In this document: positions 16,445 through 23,983 of the stretch, piece after piece
How positions within the stretch are numbered: position 1 is the first letter of the stretch
Layout of the letters: every line of letters starts with the position of its first letter
From: an uncultured Treponema sp.
GTDB lineage: Bacteria; Spirochaetota; Spirochaetia; Treponematales; Treponemataceae
Assembly (NCBI GenBank): GCA_947165895.1
Contig: CAMVCB010000012.1
Span: 1-46,087, forward strand
Length of the DNA stretch: 46,087 nucleotides
Reading direction: 5' to 3'
The notes under the pieces: model-generated
Told to the model about the DNA's origin: nothing
Databases searched by the model: none
The model's input: the letters and a program-made list of their open reading frames with translations, nothing else
Position numbers and translations under genes: made by a program

Positions 16445-16540
16445 AGCTAAAAAATTGCTGCATCGCAATTTTTTTAACGTACGTTCCCGTAGGGAACTAT
16501 TACTCAAAAACATAGTTTTTGAGTCCTTTGCTATTGAACA
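16440..16540. repeat. Structured repeat family B, copy 2 (expanded)
   Basis: This copy has the same order as 11183-11236 (GGTAAAGC TAA, AAATTGC/GCAATTT hairpin, TTAACG, CTTTGCTAT, GAACA). Between TTAACG and the closing arm it carries two extra perfect hairpins: GTTCCC GTA GGGAAC (16484-16498) and ACTCAAAAAC ATA GTTTTTGAGT (16502-16524). The outer arms remain paired, so it would fold as a multi-branched structure. It overlaps the last bases of the MBL gene. Confidence 0.65.
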
Positions 16541-16602
16541 CCGCGGGCTCTGACCGGCCCGCTTAGACAGGTTTTAAAATTGAGGAAAATTAGAAAAGTA
16601 TT

Positions 16603-16624
16603 GTAAGCTGCCCGGGCGGCTTAC
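16603..16624 (+). promoter_or_regulatory. Hairpin directly upstream of the ABC operon ribosome binding site
   Basis: GTAAGC (16603-16608) pairs with GCTTAC (16619-16624), with a self-complementary GCCCGGGC between. The ribosome binding site AGGAGG follows two bases later. It may act as an mRNA 5' stabiliser or translational control element. Function is not shown. Confidence 0.4.
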
Positions 16625-16637
16625 ACAGGAGGAAAAA

Positions 16638-17594
16638 ATGATAGATGTATCCCACGTTTCCCGAAACTTCGGGGATTTTCGTGCGGTAAACGACGTTAGT
16701 TTTTCTATTCCTAAGGGTCAGATTGTAGGACTTTTGGGACCAAACGGCGCCGGAAAAACAACCACAATGAGAATGATTACAGGATTCCTTCCGCCGACTT
16801 CAGGTGAAATTTTTATTGACGGAAAAAATCTTTCAGAGAATCCTGTAGAAGCAAAACAGAAAATCGGCTATATGCCGGAAAGTGCTCCTTTGTACGGAGA
16901 CATGATTGTTGAAGATTATCTCCGCTATGTTGCTGACATTCAGGGGCAGGATCCTGACAGCAAGGTGCCGCTTTTGTGTAAGGAATGCGGCCTTAAAGAG
17001 GTTATGAGTAAAAATATCAGTGAGCTGAGCCGGGGTAACCGCCAGCGTGTTGCCCTTGCCCATGCCCTCATGCACGATCCTGAAATTCTGATTCTTGATG
17101 AACCTACTTCCGGCCTTGACCCTAACCAGGTTGAGGACGTTCGTGCAATTATCCGTGAAATCGGAAAAACTCGTACAGTAATTGTTTCTACCCATATTTT
17201 GAGCGAGGTTGAAACTCTCTGTTCCCGCGCAATTATCATCAGCGGGGGTAAGGTTGTTGCTGACTCTTCGATTGAAGAGCTTAAGGAGCGCTTTGGCCAC
17301 GAGCTTTCTGTAAAGATTACGGTGGACGGCAGCTTTGATGAGCTGAGCGCAAAGCTTAAGGGCGTAGCCGGCGTTGCAAACGTGACAAAGGTTAGCTGCG
17401 GGCCTGCTGACGGGGCTGACAGGCAGGAGGGGGGATTAAACGAACTCCTTATCAGTGTGGCTGGAAATCAGGAAATCCGTCCGGCTGTAGCAAAGACATG
17501 CGTAGAAAACGGCTTTAATCTTTATGAAATGTCCGTTCAGAAAAACAGTCTTGAAGACGTATTCCACGCTCTTACGGAAAAATCAGAAAAATAG
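16638..17594 (+). CDS. ABC transporter ATPase (GldA/CcmA-like)
   Basis: A 318-residue ABC ATPase of the ABC-2 exporter class. It shows Walker A GPNGAGKTT (about residues 34-42), Q-loop region YMPESAPLYGDM, signature LSRGNRQR (in place of LSGGQ), Walker B LILDEPTSGLD and the switch His in VSTHIL, plus a C-terminal ~90-residue extension. It heads an operon with an ABC-2 permease and a GldG-type protein, the order found in gliding-motility gldA/F/G loci and in many non-gliding bacteria. The exported substrate is unknown. AGGAGG lies just before the ATG. It is 13 bases from the permease gene, so the two are co-expressed. Confidence 0.88.
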   Translation: MIDVSHVSRNFGDFRAVNDVSFSIPKGQIVGLLGPNGAGKTTTMRMITGFLPPTSGEIFIDGKNLSENPVEAKQKIGYMPESAPLYGDMIVEDYLRYVADIQGQDPDSKVPLLCKECGLKEVMSKNISELSRGNRQRVALAHALMHDPEILILDEPTSGLDPNQVEDVRAIIREIGKTRTVIVSTHILSEVETLCSRAIIISGGKVVADSSIEELKERFGHELSVKITVDGSFDELSAKLKGVAGVANVTKVSCGPADGADRQEGGLNELLISVAGNQEIRPAVAKTCVENGFNLYEMSVQKNSLEDVFHALTEKSEK

Positions 17595-17607
17595 GTGAGG
17601 ATTTAAA

Positions 17608-18333
17608 ATGTCGGTAAAAACTAGAAAAAATCCTGCGCTTGTAATTTTTAAGCGCGAATTCAAATCATATTTTACAAGTCCTGTTGCTTACATAGTAACG
17701 GCTTTGTTTTTAATCATTTCGGGATTTATGTTCTTTTCTACATTTTTCCTGAATAATCGTGCTGAACTGCGCCAGTTTTTTGGCCTGCTTCCAATCATGC
17801 TGAGCTTTTTTGTGCCTGCCCTTACAATGAGGCTTTTTGCAGAAGAAAAACGCAGCGGTTCTCTGGAAACTCTGATGACCCTGCCGGTTACAGAGCTTGA
17901 CGTTGTTGCGGGAAAATTTGCAGCAAGTCTTTGCGGAACTCTGATTATGCTGCTTCCTACACTTTTTTATGTGATTACAGCTGAAATTTTCGGTTCGCCT
18001 GATTACGGTCCGATTATCGGCGGCTATATAGGGGCTATTTTCCTCAGCGCCAGCTTTACCGCAATCGGATTGTTTGCATCATCAATCACAAAAAATCAGA
18101 TTATTGCCTTTTTTACAGCCTTTATAATCTGCATCGTTTTGACTTTGATTGACGTATTTCTGGTTCTGCTGCCGGCTCCTCTGGTAAGCTTTTTGAGCTT
18201 TATTTCGGCAAACTCTCATTTTACTTCAATTTCCCGCGGAATCATCGATACCCGCGATTTGCTTTATTTTATTTCGCTGACAGCCCTTTTCTTTGTGATT
18301 ACGGTAAAAGTTCAGCAGACGGAGCGTGACTAG
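17608..18333 (+). CDS. ABC-2 permease (GldF-like)
   Basis: A 241-residue integral membrane protein with six hydrophobic segments (roughly residues 22-44, 57-75, 105-125, 135-160, 165-190 and 215-235). Between the second and third lies the cytoplasmic coupling sequence RLFAEEKRSGSLETLMTLPVTE, characteristic of ABC-2/GldF permeases that contact the ATPase. It forms the transmembrane channel with the upstream ATPase. The stop lies one base before the ATG of the GldG-like gene, so translation is coupled. Complete, with no irregularity. Confidence 0.88.
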   Translation: MSVKTRKNPALVIFKREFKSYFTSPVAYIVTALFLIISGFMFFSTFFLNNRAELRQFFGLLPIMLSFFVPALTMRLFAEEKRSGSLETLMTLPVTELDVVAGKFAASLCGTLIMLLPTLFYVITAEIFGSPDYGPIIGGYIGAIFLSASFTAIGLFASSITKNQIIAFFTAFIICIVLTLIDVFLVLLPAPLVSFLSFISANSHFTSISRGIIDTRDLLYFISLTALFFVITVKVQQTERD

Positions 18334-18334
18334 A

Positions 18335-20425
18335 ATGAAAAAATTTTTGAAATGGCTAAAAAGCCCTAAAAGTGACTTTGCTCTTTTTATTCTTCTTTTG
18401 ATTCTGGCAAACCTTGCGGCTCACAACGCATTTCTGCGCTTTGATTTGACCGCTCCAAAATCCTATTCCCTTTCCAAGGCAAGCCGTTCAATCGTAAAAA
18501 ATATTGAGCAGCCTTTGAATGTCCGTGTTTTCTTTGCAGACAATCTTCCGTCCCCATACAACGGAGTTGCCCAGTACGTTAAGGATATCCTTGTAGAGTA
18601 CAAGGGTGCCGCAAATTCAAAATTCAGCGTAAATTACATGGATATGTCAAAGCCTGAAAATGAGGCTATTGCCCGCGAATACGGACTTCATCAGATTCAG
18701 ATTCAGGAAGTTAAAAATAATGAAGTGGGATTTAAACAGGCTTATATGGGAATTGTCGTTTCTTACGGCGACAGCATTGAGCTGATGGACGGAATTACTT
18801 CGGTAGACGGATTTGAATATTCTCTGACTACAAAAATCTCAAAGATGATTTCCATGAGCGATACCCTTGAAGCTTTGGGCTCTGGTGAAAAAATCACTTT
18901 GACCTTATACACAAGCGATGAGCTTTCAAGCTTCAGAAAACAGGCAGAGGAAGTTTTGCGTGATGCCGTAAATGCTGCCAATAAAAAGAATCTGGACAGA
19001 CTTTCCTTCCAGGTTGTAAGTCCTGCTGCGGGCGAGCTTGATCAGCTTGTTGAAAAATACGGACTTCCACGACTCAACGTTCAGGGGCAGGACGGTTCTT
19101 CGGTTTCTGCCGTGTTTGGAGCTGTTCTTGAGTTTGGTGAAAAGTTTACCCTTCTTCCTGTAAAAATCAGCCGCGTTCTTTTTGGCTACGGCGTTACGGG
19201 GCTGGATGAAATTGATGAGACAATCAGCGGAGCTCTGGAGGCTTTGCTTTCTAAGACTACAAAGATTGGATATATTACGGGGCATGGAGAAGTCAGCCTT
19301 GAGCAGGCTCAGAATCCTTACGGCCAGCAGGATTTTTCTTCTGCGGCTAATTTTGAAGCAATGCTGAGCGGAATGTACGAGCTTTCTTCTATTGATTTGA
19401 GTAAGGATGAAATTCCGGTTGATATGAAGCTTGTAATTTTGAACGGTCCAAAATCGGATTTCAGCGAAATTGAGCTTTATAAGCTGGATCAGTTCATTAT
19501 GAAGGGTGGAAACGTTCTCTTCTTTATGGACGGACTTGTTGCCGGTCAGCAGGATTATTACGGTAATGTATCTTATGCGCCAAACGCGCTGAATGTCGAC
19601 CGCCTGCTGGAAAAATACGGCGTAAACCGCGCAAAGAATCTTGTCCTTGATAAAAACTGCTATACTCAGACTGACCGTGTTTACGGAAAAATGAACCTTT
19701 ACTGGGTTCCTCTTTTGCAGAAGGGCTCTCTTGCAAAGAAGCATGTAATTACAAACAACCTTGGTTATGTTATCATGCTGATGAACGGCTCTCTTGATGT
19801 TAGCAAGGCTCTGGAAAACAAAAATATTACAACTACAGTTCTTGCAAAATCTTCTGCCGATTCATGGACAATGGATAAAAACATCGTTTTGAATCCAAAC
19901 ATGATGATGCCTCCGGCAGATAAAAATGCCCGCAAGTCAGAAAATCTTGCCGTACTTCTGGAAGGAAAATTTGATTCTGCATTTGATGCGGCTCCAGAGC
20001 TTGTTGAAAGCGGGGATGAAAAAGCTTCCGGCAGGGATGACAGCGTATCAAAAATCGAAAGCGACAGCCACTTGAAAGCCTCTGTTCAGAGCGGAAAAAT
20101 TGTTGTCTTCAGTTCTTCCGGAATTACAACAGCCCAGCTGCTTGACGGAAACGTTAGCGGAAATCCAATCGCCATGATGCTTTTGAATGTAGTTGATTAT
20201 ATGAACGGCAATGAAGATTTCTGTACAATGCGTACAAAGGGACTTTCACTGAATACACTGACTGTAAAATCTGCCGCATTTGCAAAAATCATGCAGTATT
20301 TCAATCAGTTTGGCCTTGTAGTGCTGGTTGCAGTTTGCGGACTTGTAATCCTTAAAAAACGCAGTGCCCGCCGCCGACAGATTGATGAAAAATATAATCC
20401 TGATGATGAAAGGAGAATTAAGTAG
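18335..20425 (+). CDS. GldG-like ABC-associated membrane protein
   Basis: A 696-residue protein of the GldG family (ABC-type uncharacterized transport component). An N-terminal membrane segment lies at about residues 16-34 (FALFILLLILANLAA), followed by the usual phrase LTAPKSYSLSKASRSIVKNIEQPLNVRVFFADNLP (read here in short parts), a large extracytoplasmic alpha/beta region, and a C-terminal membrane segment near 655-675 ending in a basic tail. A GTG nine bases upstream is in frame, but the ATG at 18335 is more likely. It works with the ATPase and permease. The extracytoplasmic part probably handles substrate or periplasmic partners, which is inferred. Confidence 0.85.
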   Translation: MKKFLKWLKSPKSDFALFILLLILANLAAHNAFLRFDLTAPKSYSLSKASRSIVKNIEQPLNVRVFFADNLPSPYNGVAQYVKDILVEYKGAANSKFSVNYMDMSKPENEAIAREYGLHQIQIQEVKNNEVGFKQAYMGIVVSYGDSIELMDGITSVDGFEYSLTTKISKMISMSDTLEALGSGEKITLTLYTSDELSSFRKQAEEVLRDAVNAANKKNLDRLSFQVVSPAAGELDQLVEKYGLPRLNVQGQDGSSVSAVFGAVLEFGEKFTLLPVKISRVLFGYGVTGLDEIDETISGALEALLSKTTKIGYITGHGEVSLEQAQNPYGQQDFSSAANFEAMLSGMYELSSIDLSKDEIPVDMKLVILNGPKSDFSEIELYKLDQFIMKGGNVLFFMDGLVAGQQDYYGNVSYAPNALNVDRLLEKYGVNRAKNLVLDKNCYTQTDRVYGKMNLYWVPLLQKGSLAKKHVITNNLGYVIMLMNGSLDVSKALENKNITTTVLAKSSADSWTMDKNIVLNPNMMMPPADKNARKSENLAVLLEGKFDSAFDAAPELVESGDEKASGRDDSVSKIESDSHLKASVQSGKIVVFSSSGITTAQLLDGNVSGNPIAMMLLNVVDYMNGNEDFCTMRTKGLSLNTLTVKSAAFAKIMQYFNQFGLVVLVAVCGLVILKKRSARRRQIDEKYNPDDERRIK

Positions 20426-20452
20426 CAGCATCTGCTGCCAAGGGAGATTTTT

Positions 20453-21391
20453 ATGCAGAAAAGAAAATTAATTTTGCTTTGTTCCTGTGCACTTCTGCTT
20501 TTAGTTTGCATTGCCCAGGCAATTACAAAGAATAAAAATAACGTAAAACTTTATACCGTAAAGGAAGAGCTTGATTCTGTATGCCTTGAAGCAAATGGAG
20601 AAGCTGTCTGGCTTGTTAAAAACGGAGACAAGTGGCTGGCAGGAAGAGCTGAAAATGATGCTAAATATGAAACTACCCAGTCGGCCATTGATTCACTTCT
20701 GGGAGCCGTAAAGTCTGTTAAGGTTCTGGATAAGGTTGGAAATGCTTCTTCTGAAGCTTCTCAGATCCGCTATGATTTGACTGATGCCAAGAAGATTACT
20801 GTTACTGCCTTTGCCGGCGGAAAGGAAGTCCGCAAAATCACTGTGGGAAAATCCTCTGCGACCGGCTCTCAGGGCTACATCATGCTTGATAATGGAAGTG
20901 ATGTTTTCCTTGCATCGGGTAACCTCAGCAATACCTTTGGAAAGACTCTTGATGACCTTAGAAGCCGCTCTGTATGGACTCTTGATAAGAATATGATTGG
21001 CGGGGTGACTATCAGAAAGGCAGATGGCACTGAATGGAAGCTTTCACGTACAGGTCAGAGCGAAAATATCGAATGGAAACTGGACGGACACGGCATTGTT
21101 ACCGGCGAAGTTGATTCTCAGAAGGCTGAAAACTGGTTTGCTGAATTTGCTAATCTTTCTGCAAGCAGCTGGTATGATGATTCAGCATCGCCTGACGGAA
21201 AATATCTTCTTACCTGCGAAGTCGAAGCCGGCGGAAAAACAGTTGCTATTGATTTGTTCCAGACAAAAGAAGGAAATGACGATGAGGCTGCCGAATACTG
21301 CGCATCATCTACAGAAAGTCCTTATACTTTTGCCCTTGCTTCTTATTCAGCAAATAAATTCCTTAAGAATCCGGATGAGCTTTTAAAATGA
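20453..21391 (+). CDS. DUF4340 lipoprotein/membrane-anchored protein
   Basis: A 312-residue DUF4340-type protein, the usual companion of GldG-like genes. An N-terminal signal or anchor segment lies at residues 5-22 (LILLCSCALLLLVCIAQA). The region VCLEANGEAVWLVKNGDKWLAGR, then repeats of TVTAFAGGKEVRKITVGKSS-type beta sequence, shows the tandem DUF4340 units. Function is unknown; association with ABC-2 exporters suggests a periplasmic accessory. A GCAGCA/TGCTGC hairpin and AGGGAG precede the ATG. The last four bases overlap the pth start (ATGA), so the operon extends into pth. Confidence 0.8.
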   Translation: MQKRKLILLCSCALLLLVCIAQAITKNKNNVKLYTVKEELDSVCLEANGEAVWLVKNGDKWLAGRAENDAKYETTQSAIDSLLGAVKSVKVLDKVGNASSEASQIRYDLTDAKKITVTAFAGGKEVRKITVGKSSATGSQGYIMLDNGSDVFLASGNLSNTFGKTLDDLRSRSVWTLDKNMIGGVTIRKADGTEWKLSRTGQSENIEWKLDGHGIVTGEVDSQKAENWFAEFANLSASSWYDDSASPDGKYLLTCEVEAGGKTVAIDLFQTKEGNDDEAAEYCASSTESPYTFALASYSANKFLKNPDELLK

Positions 21392-22044
21392 TTAAATTAG
21401 TTGCTTTTTTAGGAAATTACGGAAAAGAGTACGAAAAAACACGCCACAATGTCAGCTGGTTCTTTGAGGACTCGCTGCCATTTGCGGGGCGTTTGAGCTG
21501 GCAGAGCAAGTTTAAGGGAGAAATCGCAGGTTTTACTCCTGCTGAGCTTGCCCAGTGGGCCTGCGATTATAAAATCTGTTCTAAAAAGGATGGAAGTCCT
21601 GTGCTGGTGCCGGAAGAGGCTCCTGCCCACATTTATTTTCTTAAGCCTATGACCTATATGAATCTTAGCGGCGACAGCATTATAGAGGCTGCTAACTTTT
21701 ATAAAATCAAGGCTGAAGAAATTATGGTGGTTCATGATGAGCTTGAACTGGCTCCGGGCTTTGTGAGCCTGAAATGGAGCGGGGGACTTGGCGGCCACAA
21801 CGGACTTCGTTCGACAAAGGCAGTTTTGAATACGGCTGACTTTTTCCGCCTGCGTTTTGGAATAGGGCGGCCGACCCTGCCAAACCAGGGAGTTGCTGAC
21901 TATGTTCTTTCCCGCTTTACGGCTGAAGAAGAGCCGAAAATGCTCAACGTTTTCAGCCAGACAAATCTGCTGCTGGTAAAGGTTCTGCTTTCTAAAGAGC
22001 CTAAGGATTTAATTTCCAAATGGGGAAAGAAGAATTTACTGTAA
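21388..22044 (+). CDS. pth: Peptidyl-tRNA hydrolase
   Basis: A 218-residue Pth1-type peptidyl-tRNA hydrolase (EC 3.1.1.29), which recycles tRNA from prematurely released peptidyl-tRNA. It shows LGNYGKEYEKTRHN with the catalytic His20, KPMTYMNLSG (substrate Asn), VHDELELAPG (Asp near 115), GGLGGHNGLRS, and FRLRFGIGRP followed by VADYVLSRF. Slightly longer than average because of an insertion around residues 45-75. It overlaps the preceding DUF4340 gene by four bases, so it is translated from the same mRNA, an uncommon partner for a housekeeping gene. Ends just before a hairpin-rich intergenic region. Confidence 0.95.
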   Translation: MIKLVAFLGNYGKEYEKTRHNVSWFFEDSLPFAGRLSWQSKFKGEIAGFTPAELAQWACDYKICSKKDGSPVLVPEEAPAHIYFLKPMTYMNLSGDSIIEAANFYKIKAEEIMVVHDELELAPGFVSLKWSGGLGGHNGLRSTKAVLNTADFFRLRFGIGRPTLPNQGVADYVLSRFTAEEEPKMLNVFSQTNLLLVKVLLSKEPKDLISKWGKKNLL

Positions 22045-22203
22045 AGTTGGCAGCGGGCGTTGCGGAAGACCGGGAGGGTTGAAGCCGCGCCGCTCTCTAG
22101 TTTCGCGGCGAACCGTTTTGTCGATAATCCTAACTCGACCTGCTGTCGCAGCTCGAGTTTTAACGGATTTTCGATTATCGGTAGGGAGAGACTTCCCCCT
22201 TAA
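22045..22203. repeat. Structured repeat family A, copy 2, with mini-hairpins
   Basis: Positions 22113-22184 match the copy at 118-190 in order and flanks but have a different central stem, AACTCGA/TCGAGTT. Upstream is GCGGGCGTTGCGG, also present with one extra G after hicB (about 11162), and a GCCGC/GCGGC hairpin near 22084-22109. The block separates the convergent pth and thioesterase genes and may act as a bidirectional terminator or boundary. Confidence 0.65.
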
Positions 22204-22923
22204 TTAGCTTAGCTGTACCAGGGCGCGGAGGTCACCGCTTGTAGTGCAGATGCTGACGATTTTTTTGCCGTCGACATCTGCATATTTTCCCACAATTTCA
22301 TCACTTTCCGTAACGGCGGTTTTGTAAGTGATTCTGATTTTCTTAAAATCCTGAGATTTGTAAACTTCGTCCGGGAGGGCTTCAAAAGCGTAATCCAGAT
22401 AGCAGAGATTGTGTACGTGATTGTTGAAATCAAAGTCGCTGCGGCGGATTGCAATCTTCTTTTCTGAAATATAAGCTTCCGGCACAGGGATTTTTTCTAC
22501 CTTTGAATCTTCGAAGGCAACTTTGGTGTCGGGCTCGTATTTGTCGATGAGTTCCTTTTCGATTTTGCAAAGGCGGCCTTTCTGCAGGTCGATTCTTACC
22601 CAGCGCGAAGTTCCGCGGGCGCAGATTTCGCCGTTTTTATATAGAAGAAAGTTACGGCTTGCAACAAGAGGGGAAGTTAAACCTTCCGACCAGGTTTCTG
22701 CCTCGATTGTATCTGTGTAGTGAGGATATTCTGTAACTTCGATTTTCCATTCTGTGATGACCCAGGCAAAGGTGTGGCCGTCAAAATTAAAGGGGCTGTC
22801 TCCCGCCTTATCCGAATGTCTATTTCCGATATTTTCAAAAATCTTAAGAACTGCTAGGGGAGTTAAACGTCCATCCTTATTAAAGTCCTCAACAGAGGTA
22901 TGGTAACCTTTTCTCAAAATCAT
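22204..22923 (-). CDS. Acyl-ACP thioesterase
   Basis: A 239-residue bacterial acyl-ACP thioesterase (FatA/FatB-type double hotdog, Pfam Acyl-ACP_TE). It releases fatty acids from acyl carrier protein. The first hotdog carries WVITEWKIEVTEYPHYTDTIEAETW in short recognisable pieces (WVITEW, PHYTDTI), then SRNFLLY, GTSRWVRID. The second hotdog starts at RRSDFDFNNHVHNLCYLDYA, which contains the active-site Asn and His of the N-x-H motif. GGAGG seven bases before the ATG confirms the start. The neighbouring nitroreductase is upstream on the same strand with a 19-base gap, so they may form a two-gene unit. Natural chain length is unknown. Confidence 0.88.
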   Translation of the reverse strand: MILRKGYHTSVEDFNKDGRLTPLAVLKIFENIGNRHSDKAGDSPFNFDGHTFAWVITEWKIEVTEYPHYTDTIEAETWSEGLTSPLVASRNFLLYKNGEICARGTSRWVRIDLQKGRLCKIEKELIDKYEPDTKVAFEDSKVEKIPVPEAYISEKKIAIRRSDFDFNNHVHNLCYLDYAFEALPDEVYKSQDFKKIRITYKTAVTESDEIVGKYADVDGKKIVSICTTSGDLRALVQLS

Positions 22924-22942
22924 TTTTTATCCTCCTGATTTT

Positions 22943-23440
22943 TTATGAAATTGTTTTAATATTTATTTTTCTTCGTGGTCTTGCAGACGGATTTTCATCG
23001 GCATAACCGACAGTAATTACACCTGTAACATGATCGCCGTCCCCTAAACCGAGCAGTCTTTTCATTTCCTCCTGCTCATACCAGCCCGTCCAGCATGTGC
23101 CTAAGCCCATATGGCTGGCCTGCAGCAATAAATGCGTAATCGCAATTGAGCTGTCCCGGATTGTTCGCTCCATGCTTCCGTCTTTTCGGTATGAAGATTT
23201 ACCGACACAGACAATAAAAACCGGTGCCTGCAGCATCCATCTTTGATTGTGATCTGCCTGACAGATTTTTTCTTTCATTTCATTAGATTTTACGATTATG
23301 AAATCCCACGGCTGTTCATTAGAGCCGGAAGGGGCCAGAGAAGCGGCCGTTATAAGCTCACGCAGCTGTTCATCCGTAAGCGGATCAGATTTATATTTTC
23401 TGATGCTTCGTCGTTCTGTAATTTCAGATAATAAGGACAT
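22943..23440 (-). CDS. Nitroreductase-family flavoprotein
   Basis: A 165-residue FMN-dependent nitroreductase-like oxidoreductase. It shows the FMN-phosphate arginines in ERRSIRKY, the APSGSNEQPWDF loop, the dimer core IAITHLLLQASHMGLGTCWTGW, and the terminal VGYADENPSARPRRK. It is short, resembling the compact family found in anaerobes. The physiological electron acceptor cannot be read from sequence. It precedes the thioesterase gene on the same strand. It is the last chromosomal gene before the tRNA-derived scars and the island. Confidence 0.85.
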   Translation of the reverse strand: MSLLSEITERRSIRKYKSDPLTDEQLRELITAASLAPSGSNEQPWDFIIVKSNEMKEKICQADHNQRWMLQAPVFIVCVGKSSYRKDGSMERTIRDSSIAITHLLLQASHMGLGTCWTGWYEQEEMKRLLGLGDGDHVTGVITVGYADENPSARPRRKINIKTIS

Positions 23441-23518
23441 GGATTTATCTTATTCTTTTATTTAGATTTGTTCAAATTTTGCAGAAGGGGGGAGACGCGG
23501 AGAATTAGAAGAGGAAAT

Positions 23519-23573
23519 AAAAAAAAAAGCTCGTCACATCGACGAGCTTAATCTTTGAGACTGACACGATTCG
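23519..23573 (-). other. tRNA-Arg 3'-end scar 1 with its terminator
   Basis: Positions 23554-23573 copy the last 20 bp of the tRNA-Arg/att core (TTTGAGACTGACACGATTCG) and then diverge. On the leftward strand it is followed by a terminator hairpin (23527-23549, AAGCTCGTC/GACGAGCTT, then T run). It is not a functional tRNA. It looks like an older integration scar beside the present attL. Confidence 0.6.
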
Positions 23574-23741
23574 CCGCGACGGTCGCCCCCATCCATGGTG
23601 GCTCCCTCTGCGGCGCCTGCGTTCGCTAAATTGCCATCCCTGGCAATTTACATAAAAATTGCTGCGTCAATGCTCGCAATTTTTATGCCGCTCACTTCGT
23701 TTCGAATCGTGTGACGAAGTTCTGGTAAATCACTGTTAAAT
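23574..23741. repeat. Hairpin cluster inserted in the tRNA scar
   Basis: The 168-bp block contains AAATTGCC/GGCAATTT (about 23630-23651), CATAAAAATTGC/GCAATTTTTATG (about 23651-23687), and other short palindromes. At its right end TTCGAATCGTGT (about 23701-23712) is inverted relative to the ACACGATTCG of the scar. In the leftward direction this reads as an antisense T-arm followed by AACGAAGTGAGCGG, the same order as the cluster after tRNA-Thr. Confidence 0.55.
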
Positions 23742-23769
23742 AAAAAAACTCGCCTTAGCGACGAGTTTT
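23742..23769 (-). terminator. Terminator of the original tRNA-Arg, now beside attL
   Basis: AAAACTCG and CGAGTTTT form an 8-bp stem around a nine-base loop, with a T run on the leftward strand. It lies four bases beyond attL. It differs in sequence from the terminators at scar 1 and at the intact tRNA. Confidence 0.75.
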
Positions 23770-23773
23770 AATT

Positions 23774-23818
23774 TTTGAGACTGACACGATTCGAACGTGC
23801 GACCCCCACCTCCGCAGG
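23774..23818. other. attL: left 45-bp core site
   Basis: The sequence from TTTGAGACTGACACG to CTCCGCAGG is identical to 46009-46053. It represents, on the leftward strand, the anticodon loop to the 3' end of tRNA-Arg. Identity stops at 23819, where the island's own sequence starts. Confidence 0.92.
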
Positions 23819-23952
23819 CAGCCTCAATATCTCAAAAGTACCTAAAAATACTCAATGCAATTCTGCTTATAAATATATTATAAGGTATTATAACGAACTT
23901 CTCAAGTTAATTTTATTGACTGTTATTGAGTTAGATTGAGTGTTATACAGTT

Positions 23953-23983
23953 TTTATCCAATCGTTTATCCAATCGAATATCC
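23953..23983. repeat. Left arm-type direct repeats
   Basis: Two abutting copies of TTTATCCAATCG (23953-23964, 23965-23976) are followed by a partial AATATCC. The same pair occurs at 45853-45875 in the same orientation. The distance from the core is about 134 bp on both sides. These are probably integrase arm-binding sites. Confidence 0.75.

Noticed and set aside
18926..19744. 272-codon leftward open frame opposite the GldG-like gene
   Set aside because: It is an antisense shadow inside a complete, recognised gene in an intact operon.
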